Shown piece after piece: positions 34,201 through 42,394 of a DNA stretch of 64,000 nucleotides (the stretch's first letter is position 1; each line of letters begins with the position of its first letter). The notes beneath the pieces are model-generated. The model had not been told where the DNA came from, made no database searches, and was given only the letters and a program-made list of their open reading frames with translations. The position numbers were made by a program, and so were the translations under genes. This DNA comes from Dyadobacter subterraneus (GTDB lineage Bacteria > Bacteroidota > Bacteroidia > Cytophagales > Spirosomataceae): positions 5,062,501 through 5,126,500 of the forward strand of contig NZ_JACYGY010000001.1 of the NCBI RefSeq assembly GCF_015221875.1. Reading direction: 5' to 3'.

Positions 34201-35487
34201 ATGCTATCCGATATAAGTGAATTGATGCGGTGTAAGAAAATAATTGAGCAAAAGCTCGATTGGGGAAGAAGCGAAAACTGGCAAAGCACCGATTTCGAAA
34301 ATCTTAATCAGTTGATATTGGATAAAACCGGAATATCCCTCAGTGTAAGTACGCTCAGAAGAATCTGGGGACGGGTTGAATATAATCATTTGCCCAGTGT
34401 TACGACTTTGAATACACTGGCGAAATTTGCAGGTTATCAGGATTGGCGGACTTTTGTAAAACAGAGTAATATTCCAAATGAAAATCCGCACGTAGTATTA
34501 CCTGAGAAAAACGAAAAAACCAAATTACCGACGAAAAACATTGCCTGGATATCCGGTGCAGTTATACTGGTTGGATTAATCAGTATACTGGCATTTCAAA
34601 AAACCCGGCAACCGAAAAACGAAACTTATATTTTTAATAGTCAGCCCATCACCCGGGAAATCCCAAATTCAGTTATTTTCACTTATGACGCTTCGGATTC
34701 TCCTACTGATTCTGTTTTTATTCAGCAATCGTGGGATGGTAAAAAACAGACACTGGTTGATAAAAATCTTCATAAACATACTTCCATTTACTATGAACCG
34801 GGGTTTTATATTGCAAAACTAATTGTTGGTGAAAAGGTTGTCAAAGAGCATAAATTGCTGGTCCCAACAAAAGGCTGGCTGGGAACCATTGATGGCAAAA
34901 AGATTCCTGTTTATCTCAAAGATTCTGAATTTATCAAGCCGGATGTTATGCGGTTACCGGTTTCTGTTATTACTGAAAAAAATATTTCCTTGCAGCCCGA
35001 ACCTCCGTATGTTCATTATTTTAATGTCGGAAATTTCGATCCGGTTTCTCTCAAAAACTTTGGTTTTAGCACTCAAATAAAACACGAGTACCGGGAAGGA
35101 GCTGCGGCGTGTCAACTGGCAAGTATCACTTTACTGACTGACGATATCCCGATTGTGATTCCACTTTCTGTCAAAGGCTGTGTTTCTGAATTGAACATGT
35201 TGAGTATAGACAATTATATATCAGGTAAAAAAGCAGATTTATCCGCTTTCGGCGTAGATTTCTCGGTTTGGAGTGAAATTTCATGTAAAAATTCAAGCGA
35301 TAAAATTCAGTATTTCGTCAATAAAAAACTCGCCGCTGAATATCCGCTTCCCAAGCGTGAAATAAAAATTGTTGGTTTATCTTATACATTTCAAGGAACG
35401 GGAGCAGTTAGAAACGTAAGTTTAACCAATGGCGACAAAACAATTTTCGAGGCTTTTAATAACAAAATAATTCTATCCGCTAAATGA
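34201..35487 (+). CDS. Membrane-anchored HTH protein with extracellular PKD-like domain
   Basis: 428 residues. The N-terminal ~85 residues are a cytoplasmic helix-turn-helix-like domain (TGISLSVSTLRRIWGR...LPSVTTLNTLAKFAGYQDWRTF). One membrane helix spans 113-132. Residues about 150-205 resemble a PKD domain (VIFTYDASDSPTDSVFIQQSWDGKK), followed by a LamG-like C-terminal half. This fits a one-component membrane regulator that senses an extracellular ligand or wall state. It overlaps the L,D-transpeptidase gene by 4 nt (ATGA). Confidence 0.7.
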   Translation: MLSDISELMRCKKIIEQKLDWGRSENWQSTDFENLNQLILDKTGISLSVSTLRRIWGRVEYNHLPSVTTLNTLAKFAGYQDWRTFVKQSNIPNENPHVVLPEKNEKTKLPTKNIAWISGAVILVGLISILAFQKTRQPKNETYIFNSQPITREIPNSVIFTYDASDSPTDSVFIQQSWDGKKQTLVDKNLHKHTSIYYEPGFYIAKLIVGEKVVKEHKLLVPTKGWLGTIDGKKIPVYLKDSEFIKPDVMRLPVSVITEKNISLQPEPPYVHYFNVGNFDPVSLKNFGFSTQIKHEYREGAAACQLASITLLTDDIPIVIPLSVKGCVSELNMLSIDNYISGKKADLSAFGVDFSVWSEISCKNSSDKIQYFVNKKLAAEYPLPKREIKIVGLSYTFQGTGAVRNVSLTNGDKTIFEAFNNKIILSAK

Positions 35488-37115
35488 TTTTAAAAAAACT
35501 AAAAACACACGCTTTTGGGTATCTTTCTGCTTTGTTATTGGCAGGTATCCTGTTTTCTTCCTGTTCAAAAACCGAGAAAAAAGTACCGACAGTCGCAGTT
35601 CGGGATACTACGATCACGGTAAAAAATTCCTTTACCGAATTATTCGTTGACAGCACAGAACTGACCAAATTTCTGGGAACTTCCCAAAACGACAGTATTT
35701 CAGCACAAATTCAGAGTTTTTACAATCACAGAAATTACCAGTTTGCCTGGTTTTTTCATGACGGGATTGCAGATTTCGCTACCACTTTTCTGGGGATGCA
35801 AAATGACTATATCCACTATTCCGGCGACAGCTCACTATATAATCCCGGATTGACCGCAAGAGTAGATTCTTTGAAACAAATGAAATCTGTTAACCCAAAA
35901 GATACCTCCGTTGTCAATACGGAGTTGTTGTTAACCGCACAGTTTTTCAAATATTCGAGTCGTGCCTATGCAGGTGATCACAAGATTAATACCCAGGAAC
36001 TCGACTGGTATATTCCCAGAAAGAAAATCAATACAGAAGGTTTCCTTGATTCTTTGCTGAAAAATAAAGGGAAGAATTTGACCGCTTATGAGCCGGTCAA
36101 CAGACAATATAACTTAATGAAAGAGAAGCTATTAAGTTATTATCAGATTAATAAAGAAGATGAATGGACGCCCTTGACGCCGGCCGATAAAAAGTATAAA
36201 AAGGGTAACAGCTATGAGAATATTCCGGAGATCAAAAGACGTTTATTCGTATTCGGTGACCTGGCAACGGCAGATTCCTCGGCAGTTTTGGATACTGCTT
36301 TGGTGAGTGCTGTCAAACATTTCCAGATGCGTTTTGGATTGAAGCAGGACGGCCAGTTGGGTGCATCTTTTTTCAGGGAAATCAATGTGCCAATACAGGA
36401 ACGTATTCAACAGATCCTGATCAATATGGAACGCATTCGCTGGGTACCTGCGCAGCCGGCGACGGATTATTTACTGGTTAATATTCCTGAATACAAATTG
36501 CATGTTTACGAAGAAGGAAAGTTACTTTTTGATATGAATGTGGTTGTTGGCTCGGAAGCGCATAGTACGGTGATTTTCTCCGGAACCTTGAATCAGATTG
36601 TTTTTAGTCCATACTGGAATGTTCCGCCAAGTATTTTGAAAAAGGAAATCCTTCCAGGTATCAAAAAGAATTCCAATTATCTGGCCAAACATAATATGGA
36701 GTGGAGCGGCGGTTCGGTCAGGCAAAAACCTGGGCCAAAGAATTCGCTTGGACTAGTAAAATTTCTATTCCCAAACAGTTATAATATTTACCTGCACGAT
36801 ACTCCTTCTAAAAACCTTTTTGGAGAATCAAGCAGAGCTTTCAGTCACGGCTGTATCCGACTTTCAGAACCCAAAAAACTGGCCGAATTTCTGCTAAGAA
36901 AAGACAGCACCTGGACGGAGGAGAAAATTACAGCGGCAATGAATCTTGGAAAAGAAAAGTATGTAAGGTTACGCGGAAAAGCAGAAATTCCAGTATTCAT
37001 CGGTTATTTCACCACCTGGGTTGACCAATATGGAAACCTGAATTTCCGAAATGATATTTATGGTCATGATAAGAAAATGGCTGAGCGACTTTTCAGTAAA
37101 AACGATCTCCTGTAA
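35484..37115 (+). CDS. L,D-transpeptidase, YcbB-like, exported
   Basis: 543 residues. Lipoprotein-like leader with the lipobox LFSSC. A YcbB-type central region (IPEIKRRLFVFGD) and peptidoglycan-binding helix (FQMRFGLKQDGQLG) precede the YkuD domain (DYLLVNIPEYKLHVYEEGKL...MNVVVGSEAHSTVIFSG). The catalytic SHGCIRLSEP has Cys457. Makes 3-3 crosslinks in peptidoglycan or anchors proteins to it. Coupled to the HTH/PKD membrane regulator upstream, and followed by a bidirectional terminator. Confidence 0.93.
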   Translation: MILKKLKTHAFGYLSALLLAGILFSSCSKTEKKVPTVAVRDTTITVKNSFTELFVDSTELTKFLGTSQNDSISAQIQSFYNHRNYQFAWFFHDGIADFATTFLGMQNDYIHYSGDSSLYNPGLTARVDSLKQMKSVNPKDTSVVNTELLLTAQFFKYSSRAYAGDHKINTQELDWYIPRKKINTEGFLDSLLKNKGKNLTAYEPVNRQYNLMKEKLLSYYQINKEDEWTPLTPADKKYKKGNSYENIPEIKRRLFVFGDLATADSSAVLDTALVSAVKHFQMRFGLKQDGQLGASFFREINVPIQERIQQILINMERIRWVPAQPATDYLLVNIPEYKLHVYEEGKLLFDMNVVVGSEAHSTVIFSGTLNQIVFSPYWNVPPSILKKEILPGIKKNSNYLAKHNMEWSGGSVRQKPGPKNSLGLVKFLFPNSYNIYLHDTPSKNLFGESSRAFSHGCIRLSEPKKLAEFLLRKDSTWTEEKITAAMNLGKEKYVRLRGKAEIPVFIGYFTTWVDQYGNLNFRNDIYGHDKKMAERLFSKNDLL

Positions 37116-37119
37116 AAAA

Positions 37120-37154
37120 AACAAAGCAGCCGGTATTAAATCGGCTGCTTTGTT
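37120..37154. terminator. Bidirectional terminator between L,D-transpeptidase and PfkB genes
   Basis: A 13-bp perfect inverted repeat (AACAAAGCAGCCG / CGGCTGCTTTGTT) with a 9-nt loop, 4 nt after the transpeptidase stop and 22 nt from the end of the convergent kinase gene. Confidence 0.85.
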
Positions 37155-37176
37155 AATATCTCAAAAGTGAATCAGA

Positions 37177-38082
37177 TTATAATCCGAACTGCAAAACGTT
37201 AAATCTTTCAGCAATTCCATTAGTTAATACCTGTTCAACGGAAGAAGCATCACCTGAAAATGGTCCCGAAGAACCAATCTTTAAAGTAGCCATAGCGGCT
37301 CCATATTCTCCGGATTCTTCAATATCTCCTCCATTTATTTTTTTGCTCAAATAACCAGCCATATAAGTATCTCCGCAGCCTGTCGCATCGATTATGGCTG
37401 TTGGTTTGAAAGCTGGAATTTCATGGAATAAACCGTCTTTGAAAATTAAAGACCCCTTACTTCCAAGTGTAATAATTACTTCCTGAACGCCCATATCCGC
37501 CAGTGCGCGTGCACCTTCCTGAACATCTTTTCTTCCCGTAACCACTTCCATTTCATGCTCATTCGCTTTCAAAATGGAAACATATGGAAGCGCTTCTTTT
37601 TTATCCGCCCAATCGGTATAAAATACTTTTTTGTTTTCAACATATCTCAAAAAGCCTTGAATATCAAGCGATACCAATCCTTTCGAAGCAAGTGATTTAA
37701 TCAGATCAACAGAAATATCATCAGAAAGCAAAGGCCCCAAATGATAGATTTTCGCGTCGATAGCAGGCATTACGGAAACATCAAAAGGCGCTGCTTTCTG
37801 CAAAACATTCTGCTCTCTGTAATCCTGGTTTTCACTGTATATATTTTCAAAATAAACGGAATGCTCACTTGGTAAAGAATGTATTTCAATACCATCAGTA
37901 CGCAAGCCGGTCACAACATTCATTTCACTTTGCGCCAATGCGGTTATCAGCACATAATTGATATCAAATTGCTGGATAGCCTTCGAAAAATAGAAGGAAG
38001 TTCCGCCAGGCATGTGTTTAACAGACTTGGTCGTTACTACTTTATCAAGCGTGATGTGACCTATTGTACAGATGTCATACAT
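37177..38082 (-). CDS. PfkB family sugar kinase
   Basis: 301 residues, ribokinase fold: N-terminal GHITLDKVVTT..MPGGTSFYFSKAIQQF and the C-terminal anion-hole/catalytic motif IDATGCGDTYMAGYL. ATP-dependent phosphorylation of a sugar or nucleoside-like alcohol; specificity not deducible. Monocistronic. Confidence 0.92.
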   Translation of the reverse strand: MYDICTIGHITLDKVVTTKSVKHMPGGTSFYFSKAIQQFDINYVLITALAQSEMNVVTGLRTDGIEIHSLPSEHSVYFENIYSENQDYREQNVLQKAAPFDVSVMPAIDAKIYHLGPLLSDDISVDLIKSLASKGLVSLDIQGFLRYVENKKVFYTDWADKKEALPYVSILKANEHEMEVVTGRKDVQEGARALADMGVQEVIITLGSKGSLIFKDGLFHEIPAFKPTAIIDATGCGDTYMAGYLSKKINGGDIEESGEYGAAMATLKIGSSGPFSGDASSVEQVLTNGIAERFNVLQFGL

Positions 38083-38403
38083 GATGTTCTAAATAATCGG
38101 TGTTAACAAAATATTATTAATGATCACAGCCATACAAAACCAGTGCCAAATTTAGTAACTATACCAAATATTTTACCATGATCAGAAAAACCGGTATCCG
38201 GCTTTCATCTAAAACCAACAACATCGGTTTTGTTATAGTTCTTCAAAACGTACAATTGCACCGTTCATTTCAAAAATTTTGTACTTTTCTACTCAACCCA
38301 CTACCGTATTTACCGAATAGTAGGACAAAATGGAGAAAAAAATAAGCAGATTCCCAAACCCAAAGATTCAGTCCTCTGCTTAAATATTCTTAAAATACTG
38401 CTT
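38083..38403. other. Intergenic region, about 320 bp
   Basis: Contains the presumed promoter of the PfkB gene and, at its right end, the SCO-gene terminator. A small hairpin (AAAACC..GGTTTT, near 38210-38235) is the only other structure seen. No ORF or RNA gene is supported. Confidence 0.5.
38343..38382 (-). terminator. Probable terminator of the SCO gene
   Basis: Inverted repeat TAAGCAGA / TCTGCTTA with a 24-nt loop, followed on the minus strand by ATTTTTTTC. It begins 21 nt past the stop at 38404. Confidence 0.5.
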
Positions 38404-39030
38404 TTACTCCTTTAATAAAACGGCCAGATCTTTAATCAGTTTTGCTGTTCCGTCTTCTGTTGTTCCATCGTACATTCCACGGATATGCCTTTCCTTATCA
38501 ACCAGAACAAACGCTCCGCTGTGAATATATCCACCTGCCTGTGAAGAATCTTCCAGTGCACTGACCATATAATGTTTCTGTCCAATGTCATAAATCTTCT
38601 CCTTATCGCCAGTTACAAACTGCCACATTTTGCCATTCACGCCAAGATCTGTTGCGTACTTTTTGAGAATTTCCGGTGTATCATGCTCCGGATCAATGGT
38701 ATGCGACAAGATTTTCACATCCGGATTATCTTTATACTCCTTATAAACCGTCAGCATATTTTTCTTCATAACCGGGCAAATCGTCGGACAGGTCACGAAA
38801 AAGAAATCGGCAACATATACTTTGCCTTTGAAATCCTTTTCGGTCACTACTTCCTTATCTTCATTGATAAATGAAAAATCCGGAATTGTCGGATAAACTG
38901 TCTGTTCCGTTTCCTTTCCATCAACAACTTTTTTTACAACTTCCGGTTCTCCGTAATAAGGCAATTTTTTGGTTTCACAACCGGTAATCATTATTGTCTG
39001 GACAAAAATGCCCATTATATATAATTTCAT
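38404..39030 (-). CDS. SCO1/SenC family copper chaperone / thiol-disulfide lipoprotein
   Basis: 208 residues. Lipobox near residue 18 (IMITGC). The SCO copper-binding pair Cys81 and Cys85 in VTCPTICPVMKKN, plus His170 in YIHSGAF, complete the ligand set. Thioredoxin fold (KVYVADFFF, LVDKERHIRGMYDG). Delivers copper or maintains thiols for CuA assembly in characterised homologs. It overlaps the upstream lipoprotein gene by 4 nt and closes the metal/redox cluster. Confidence 0.93.
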   Translation of the reverse strand: MKLYIMGIFVQTIMITGCETKKLPYYGEPEVVKKVVDGKETEQTVYPTIPDFSFINEDKEVVTEKDFKGKVYVADFFFVTCPTICPVMKKNMLTVYKEYKDNPDVKILSHTIDPEHDTPEILKKYATDLGVNGKMWQFVTGDKEKIYDIGQKHYMVSALEDSSQAGGYIHSGAFVLVDKERHIRGMYDGTTEDGTAKLIKDLAVLLKE

Positions 39031-39509
39031 TTCTTTTTTGATTTTTCAATAAACTGATTGGCGTCAGACAGACTTTTATTCATCAGCTCTCTGACACTTT
39101 CTATTTTCTTCTTTTGATCGGCCACGTATGAAGCCGCCTGAGTTTTGTCCAGTTTTTCCAACGTGTCAAACTTGAATTCATGCATCCAGTTCATCATCGC
39201 TTTGTCGGTACTGTCGAGTTGTGAAGTTAACTTCAACACTTCCTCTTTCCGGGTTTTCAGCGCTTCGGTAGATTTCAAAGCAAGAAGACTATCTGTGACT
39301 TTAACTTCGTCTTTAAGCTGTTTTTTCAAATCCATCAGCTTGTCCATATGCGGCATAATGCTGTCATGAATTGCCAGCATGGCCTCTGTCTGCTCATTCA
39401 AAGGAGTTTTTGTATCGTGATGATGTCCTTCTTTTGTTTCATTTGATTTATTGCAGCTATATAAAAAAGAAATTGTGAGTGCTATAATCAGGTATTTTTT
39501 CATTTTCAA
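39027..39509 (-). CDS. Helical lipoprotein with a His-rich start, cytochrome/SCO cluster
   Basis: 160 residues. Lipobox MKKYLIIALTISFLYSC with Cys19, then KEGHHHDTKTP. The rest is a heptad-rich antiparallel coiled coil (about 40-150: HDSIMPHMDKLMDLKKQLKDE, LMNKSLSDANQFIEKSKKK). The His/Met content at the start and within the helices hints at metal contact. Translation-coupled to the SCO gene. Family without assigned function. Confidence 0.75.
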   Translation of the reverse strand: MKMKKYLIIALTISFLYSCNKSNETKEGHHHDTKTPLNEQTEAMLAIHDSIMPHMDKLMDLKKQLKDEVKVTDSLLALKSTEALKTRKEEVLKLTSQLDSTDKAMMNWMHEFKFDTLEKLDKTQAASYVADQKKKIESVRELMNKSLSDANQFIEKSKKK

Positions 39510-39617
39510 TTTATCAATATTTTAAAAAAATTAGACTTAAACTTATTTCAACGGATACAAGATTCCAGCTAATCATCTGTGAAATGATTTTCTTAAAACC
39601 AAAAAATCCTGTTGTCG

Positions 39618-40013
39618 TTAAGAAAGTTTTGGCGGCCTCAGTAGGCGAAATTCCGGTGAGGTATATATGGCTAATTGATATTGGAAGCATGCTTTTTCCA
39701 TTTCAGACACAGCTTTACAAGTAAATGCAAACTGCATTTCTGTTTGGGTAAAAAGTTGAAAAAGCGGAAGATTCTGAAGCCTTTGAGCCGTTTCTTTATC
39801 TTGCTGTTCTTTCTGCTGTTTGAGAACTTTTGCCAGATAACATTTCCCATAACACATCGCCATCGGCTGATCCCGGTTCTCACATAGTGTTTTGGCAATG
39901 AATTCCTGGTTTAAACGGAAATACACGATCGTTCCCCACGGACTGATTGTGGGCAGCATAATTGAAAACAACAATAAAGAAGCAAAAAACGAACGCATGA
40001 AAAGAGAAATCAA
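39618..40013 (-). CDS. CxGKCYL small membrane protein 1
   Basis: 131 residues. One hydrophobic N-terminal segment (about 8-25), then the motif C-x9-C-x3-C: Cys44 (LCENRDQP), Cys54 (MCYGKCYLAK) and Cys58. A lysine/glutamine-rich helix (KQQKEQQDKETAQRLQ) follows and a C-terminal RPPKLS. It abuts the di-heme peroxidase stop, so the two are almost certainly co-transcribed. Paralogs at 43633 and 48838. Likely exported or membrane-anchored metal-handling or redox accessory; unproven. Confidence 0.75.
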   Translation of the reverse strand: MISLFMRSFFASLLLFSIMLPTISPWGTIVYFRLNQEFIAKTLCENRDQPMAMCYGKCYLAKVLKQQKEQQDKETAQRLQNLPLFQLFTQTEMQFAFTCKAVSEMEKACFQYQLAIYTSPEFRLLRPPKLS

Positions 40014-41153
40014 TTAAAAAGCATTACCAATGCCAGGGTCAGAAAGTTGGGCGTTATTGGTGAACTGGGTATCACTTAATGTATTCAGAAAGAGGATAAT
40101 ACTTTGTTTTTCTGCCTGCGTCAGTACAATTCCAACTTTTCCGTTCGGCAGTTTAAATGTATCATCCAGGGTTGCCATCGACTGCATATTATCCGTATAA
40201 TGTGTAAGCACCTGATCCAGCGTTGTGAAGCGCCCGTCGTGCATGTAAGGACCCGTCAACCCAACATTCCGCAAACTCGGTACTTTGAATTTGTAACGGT
40301 CACTTTCAACTTTTGTAATACCATATCGCCCCTGGTCATCGATTTTGATAGGCGGCAAACCGTTATTCCGATAACTGTAATCCGTAAACAACTCTCCGCT
40401 GTGACAGGAGGAACATTTTTGTTTGAAAATGGCCAGACCTTTTTGTTCATCTGCCGACAAAGCCGCTGCATCACCAAGCACGTAATAATCATATTTCGAA
40501 TTGGCAGAAACCATTGTCATCATAAACTGAGACAAAGCCTTTCTGACTCTTTCCGAAGTTATTTCCTTTGTTCCATAGGCCGCTTTGAACATTTTGGGGT
40601 AATCAACCTGAACCTTCTGTGTGGCAATCGGCGTCGCTCTTAGTTTGATCAGAATATTATCCATGGTTTCATCCATTTCCACTTTATTGGTAATTGGAAA
40701 AAGTGAAACGGAATCAAGCACGTGTACATTTCCATCCCAGAAAAACGAAGTATTCCAGGCAAGATTCTGGACCGCGGGAGCATTTCGGGTTCCCAACTGA
40801 TCATCCACGCCGTGACTCAGGTCATGTCCGTGATGTGTAAACGCCGTTGCCTGCTGATGACAGGTACCGCAGCCGATAACATTGGTACGGGATAAAATGC
40901 CGTCGTAAAACAAGTACTTGCCCAGCAAAGCGCCTTCCACCGTCAATGGATTTTTGGATAGATCATAAACAGGATCAGGAAAATGCGTTGGTTTGACCCA
41001 GCGCAAAGCTGTCGGCGCCGTTGGTTCCGGATCCGGATCTGTCGGCGTATCTTTCGACTTGGGGGAACAGGAAATATTCAGCTGTATCACAATTATCAGC
41101 ACACAAAAAAGTGCCCCATACTTTTGTACTACATTGAATAAGGAACGAATCAT
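40014..41153 (-). CDS. Di-heme cytochrome-c peroxidase / MbnH-like lipoprotein
   Basis: 379 residues from the ATG at 41153; the upstream ATG at 41186 would add eleven residues before the lipobox leader (LIIVIQLNISC). Two c-type heme motifs: CGTCHQ and CSSCHSGE, with the flanking FWDGNVHVLDS and GLTGPYMHDGRF typical of the bacterial CcP/MauG/MbnH family. Situated 35 nt after MbnP, the arrangement found for MbnH, which modifies a tryptophan of MbnP. Peroxidase or MbnH-type activity is inferred from context. Confidence 0.9.
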   Translation of the reverse strand: MIRSLFNVVQKYGALFCVLIIVIQLNISCSPKSKDTPTDPDPEPTAPTALRWVKPTHFPDPVYDLSKNPLTVEGALLGKYLFYDGILSRTNVIGCGTCHQQATAFTHHGHDLSHGVDDQLGTRNAPAVQNLAWNTSFFWDGNVHVLDSVSLFPITNKVEMDETMDNILIKLRATPIATQKVQVDYPKMFKAAYGTKEITSERVRKALSQFMMTMVSANSKYDYYVLGDAAALSADEQKGLAIFKQKCSSCHSGELFTDYSYRNNGLPPIKIDDQGRYGITKVESDRYKFKVPSLRNVGLTGPYMHDGRFTTLDQVLTHYTDNMQSMATLDDTFKLPNGKVGIVLTQAEKQSIILFLNTLSDTQFTNNAQLSDPGIGNAF

Positions 41154-41188
41154 ATTAGAATTATCAAATTTCAATTTTAAATACACGA

Positions 41189-42028
41189 TTACTGTGCCGC
41201 ACTGTATTGTGTAATCTCACCAAAACTAAACATGGATTTATAATTATTAGCCACATCAGAAGAAAGCGTAAAATCAAACATGATGCTTGGATTTTTTGCT
41301 ATACTGATAGGAACTGGGCCATTGAAAACCTTTTGCACATCACCAATCAAACGAATTTGAGGAACTTTCCCGTCGGCTACTACCGCTTTATTTCCTGCAA
41401 AATCAAGTTTTACGGATTTGATATTATTTACCGTTTTGGAATCATATCCTCCAAAAAATCCAATGTGATAGTAGAATTTATTATTAGCAGATGTTGCTTT
41501 TGATGACAAACCTTCCAGTTTCAAAAATATATAACCCGAACTCCACGCCCAATACATCCCGCCATCTTCCGGATCGCCTGACGGATCAAGCGCGCCGACA
41601 CGCTTATCAATTCCTGAAACACTGCGCAAACTGTCAACCCCGATAATGTATTCGATACCGGTATAGTTTCCGTCCGGTAATTGTTTCAAAGTCACGATCT
41701 GGGATTTTGGATCAGATTCACGGATCAGGAAATAACTGGAATCCTGTGGAATAGTGTAAGTTTTACCATCGTCCCGTGTCAGTTTAATATTTGAGATGAA
41801 ATAATTTAAAGTTGAAACGGTAAAATCTTCTCCGGAACTGTTTGTGTAAGTTGTGCTGTCCAGTTTCAGATCCTGATTTCCGGAAACGTTGTCAAATTTC
41901 AAAGTCAGTTTCCCTGTTCCGGCCGACAAATCAGGATTATCAGTAACGTCTTTTGAATCGTCGTTACAGGCTACAATTGAAATAGCAGAAATCAATATTA
42001 GCAAGGAAAAATAAATCAGTTTTTTCAT
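41189..42028 (-). CDS. MbnP family copper-associated lipoprotein
   Basis: 279 residues from the ATG at 42028 (an ATG at 42058 adds ten). Lipobox ISIVAC. MbnP hallmarks: GKLTLKFDNVSGNQDLKLDS, VSTLNYFISNIKL, and GGMYWAWSSGYIFLKLEG, then FYYHIGFFGG and a beta-rich end. In methanotrophs MbnP binds copper through a kynurenine made by the partner MbnH; the partner here is the adjacent di-heme protein. Located between the repeat array and that gene. Confidence 0.85.
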   Translation of the reverse strand: MKKLIYFSLLILISAISIVACNDDSKDVTDNPDLSAGTGKLTLKFDNVSGNQDLKLDSTTYTNSSGEDFTVSTLNYFISNIKLTRDDGKTYTIPQDSSYFLIRESDPKSQIVTLKQLPDGNYTGIEYIIGVDSLRSVSGIDKRVGALDPSGDPEDGGMYWAWSSGYIFLKLEGLSSKATSANNKFYYHIGFFGGYDSKTVNNIKSVKLDFAGNKAVVADGKVPQIRLIGDVQKVFNGPVPISIAKNPSIMFDFTLSSDVANNYKSMFSFGEITQYSAAQ

Positions 42029-42033
42029 ATTGG

Positions 42034-42314
42034 CTACAAATATTACGGTGCTCTGCACCTTGGATCTGTGATGAATAATATCCTTTTCTACAATTATTGC
42101 GGCGCTCTGCGCCTTAGATCGTTGATGTGTTTTTATCCTTTTCTACAATTATTACGGTGTGCTGCACCATGGATCGTTTAATGTCTTATTTATTCCCTTT
42201 CTGCAAAATATTTTGGTGCGCTGCATCTTTTAAAATGGTGCAGAGCACTCGAATATTTACAGAAACAAATCATCAAATCTTCATTAAGGTGCAGCGCACG
42301 GTAATTAGTTACAA
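42034..42314. repeat. Array of six covarying palindromic elements, four forward and two reverse
   Basis: Units begin at 42034, 42088, 42143 and 42201 (spacing 54, 55 and 58 bp), each CTAC/CTGC-AA-TATT followed by a short hairpin: GGTGC-TCT-GCACC, GGCGC-TCT-GCGCC, GGTGT-GCT-GCACC, GGTGC-GCT-GCATC. Unit 2 changes both sides of one pair (T-A to C-G). Two reverse-oriented copies lie at 42237-42262 and 42286-42314; units 4 and 5 face each other. T-rich spacers separate them. Similar CTACAAATATT..hairpin elements are widespread in Bacteroidota intergenic DNA. Lies between two codirectional cytochrome-related genes. Confidence 0.8.
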
Positions 42315-42394
42315 TGAATACTTCCACGATTTCAAAACGGCTAAACAATGGAATTAAATATAAAATCAGACCTCAACAAAGCATTAATTTTATG

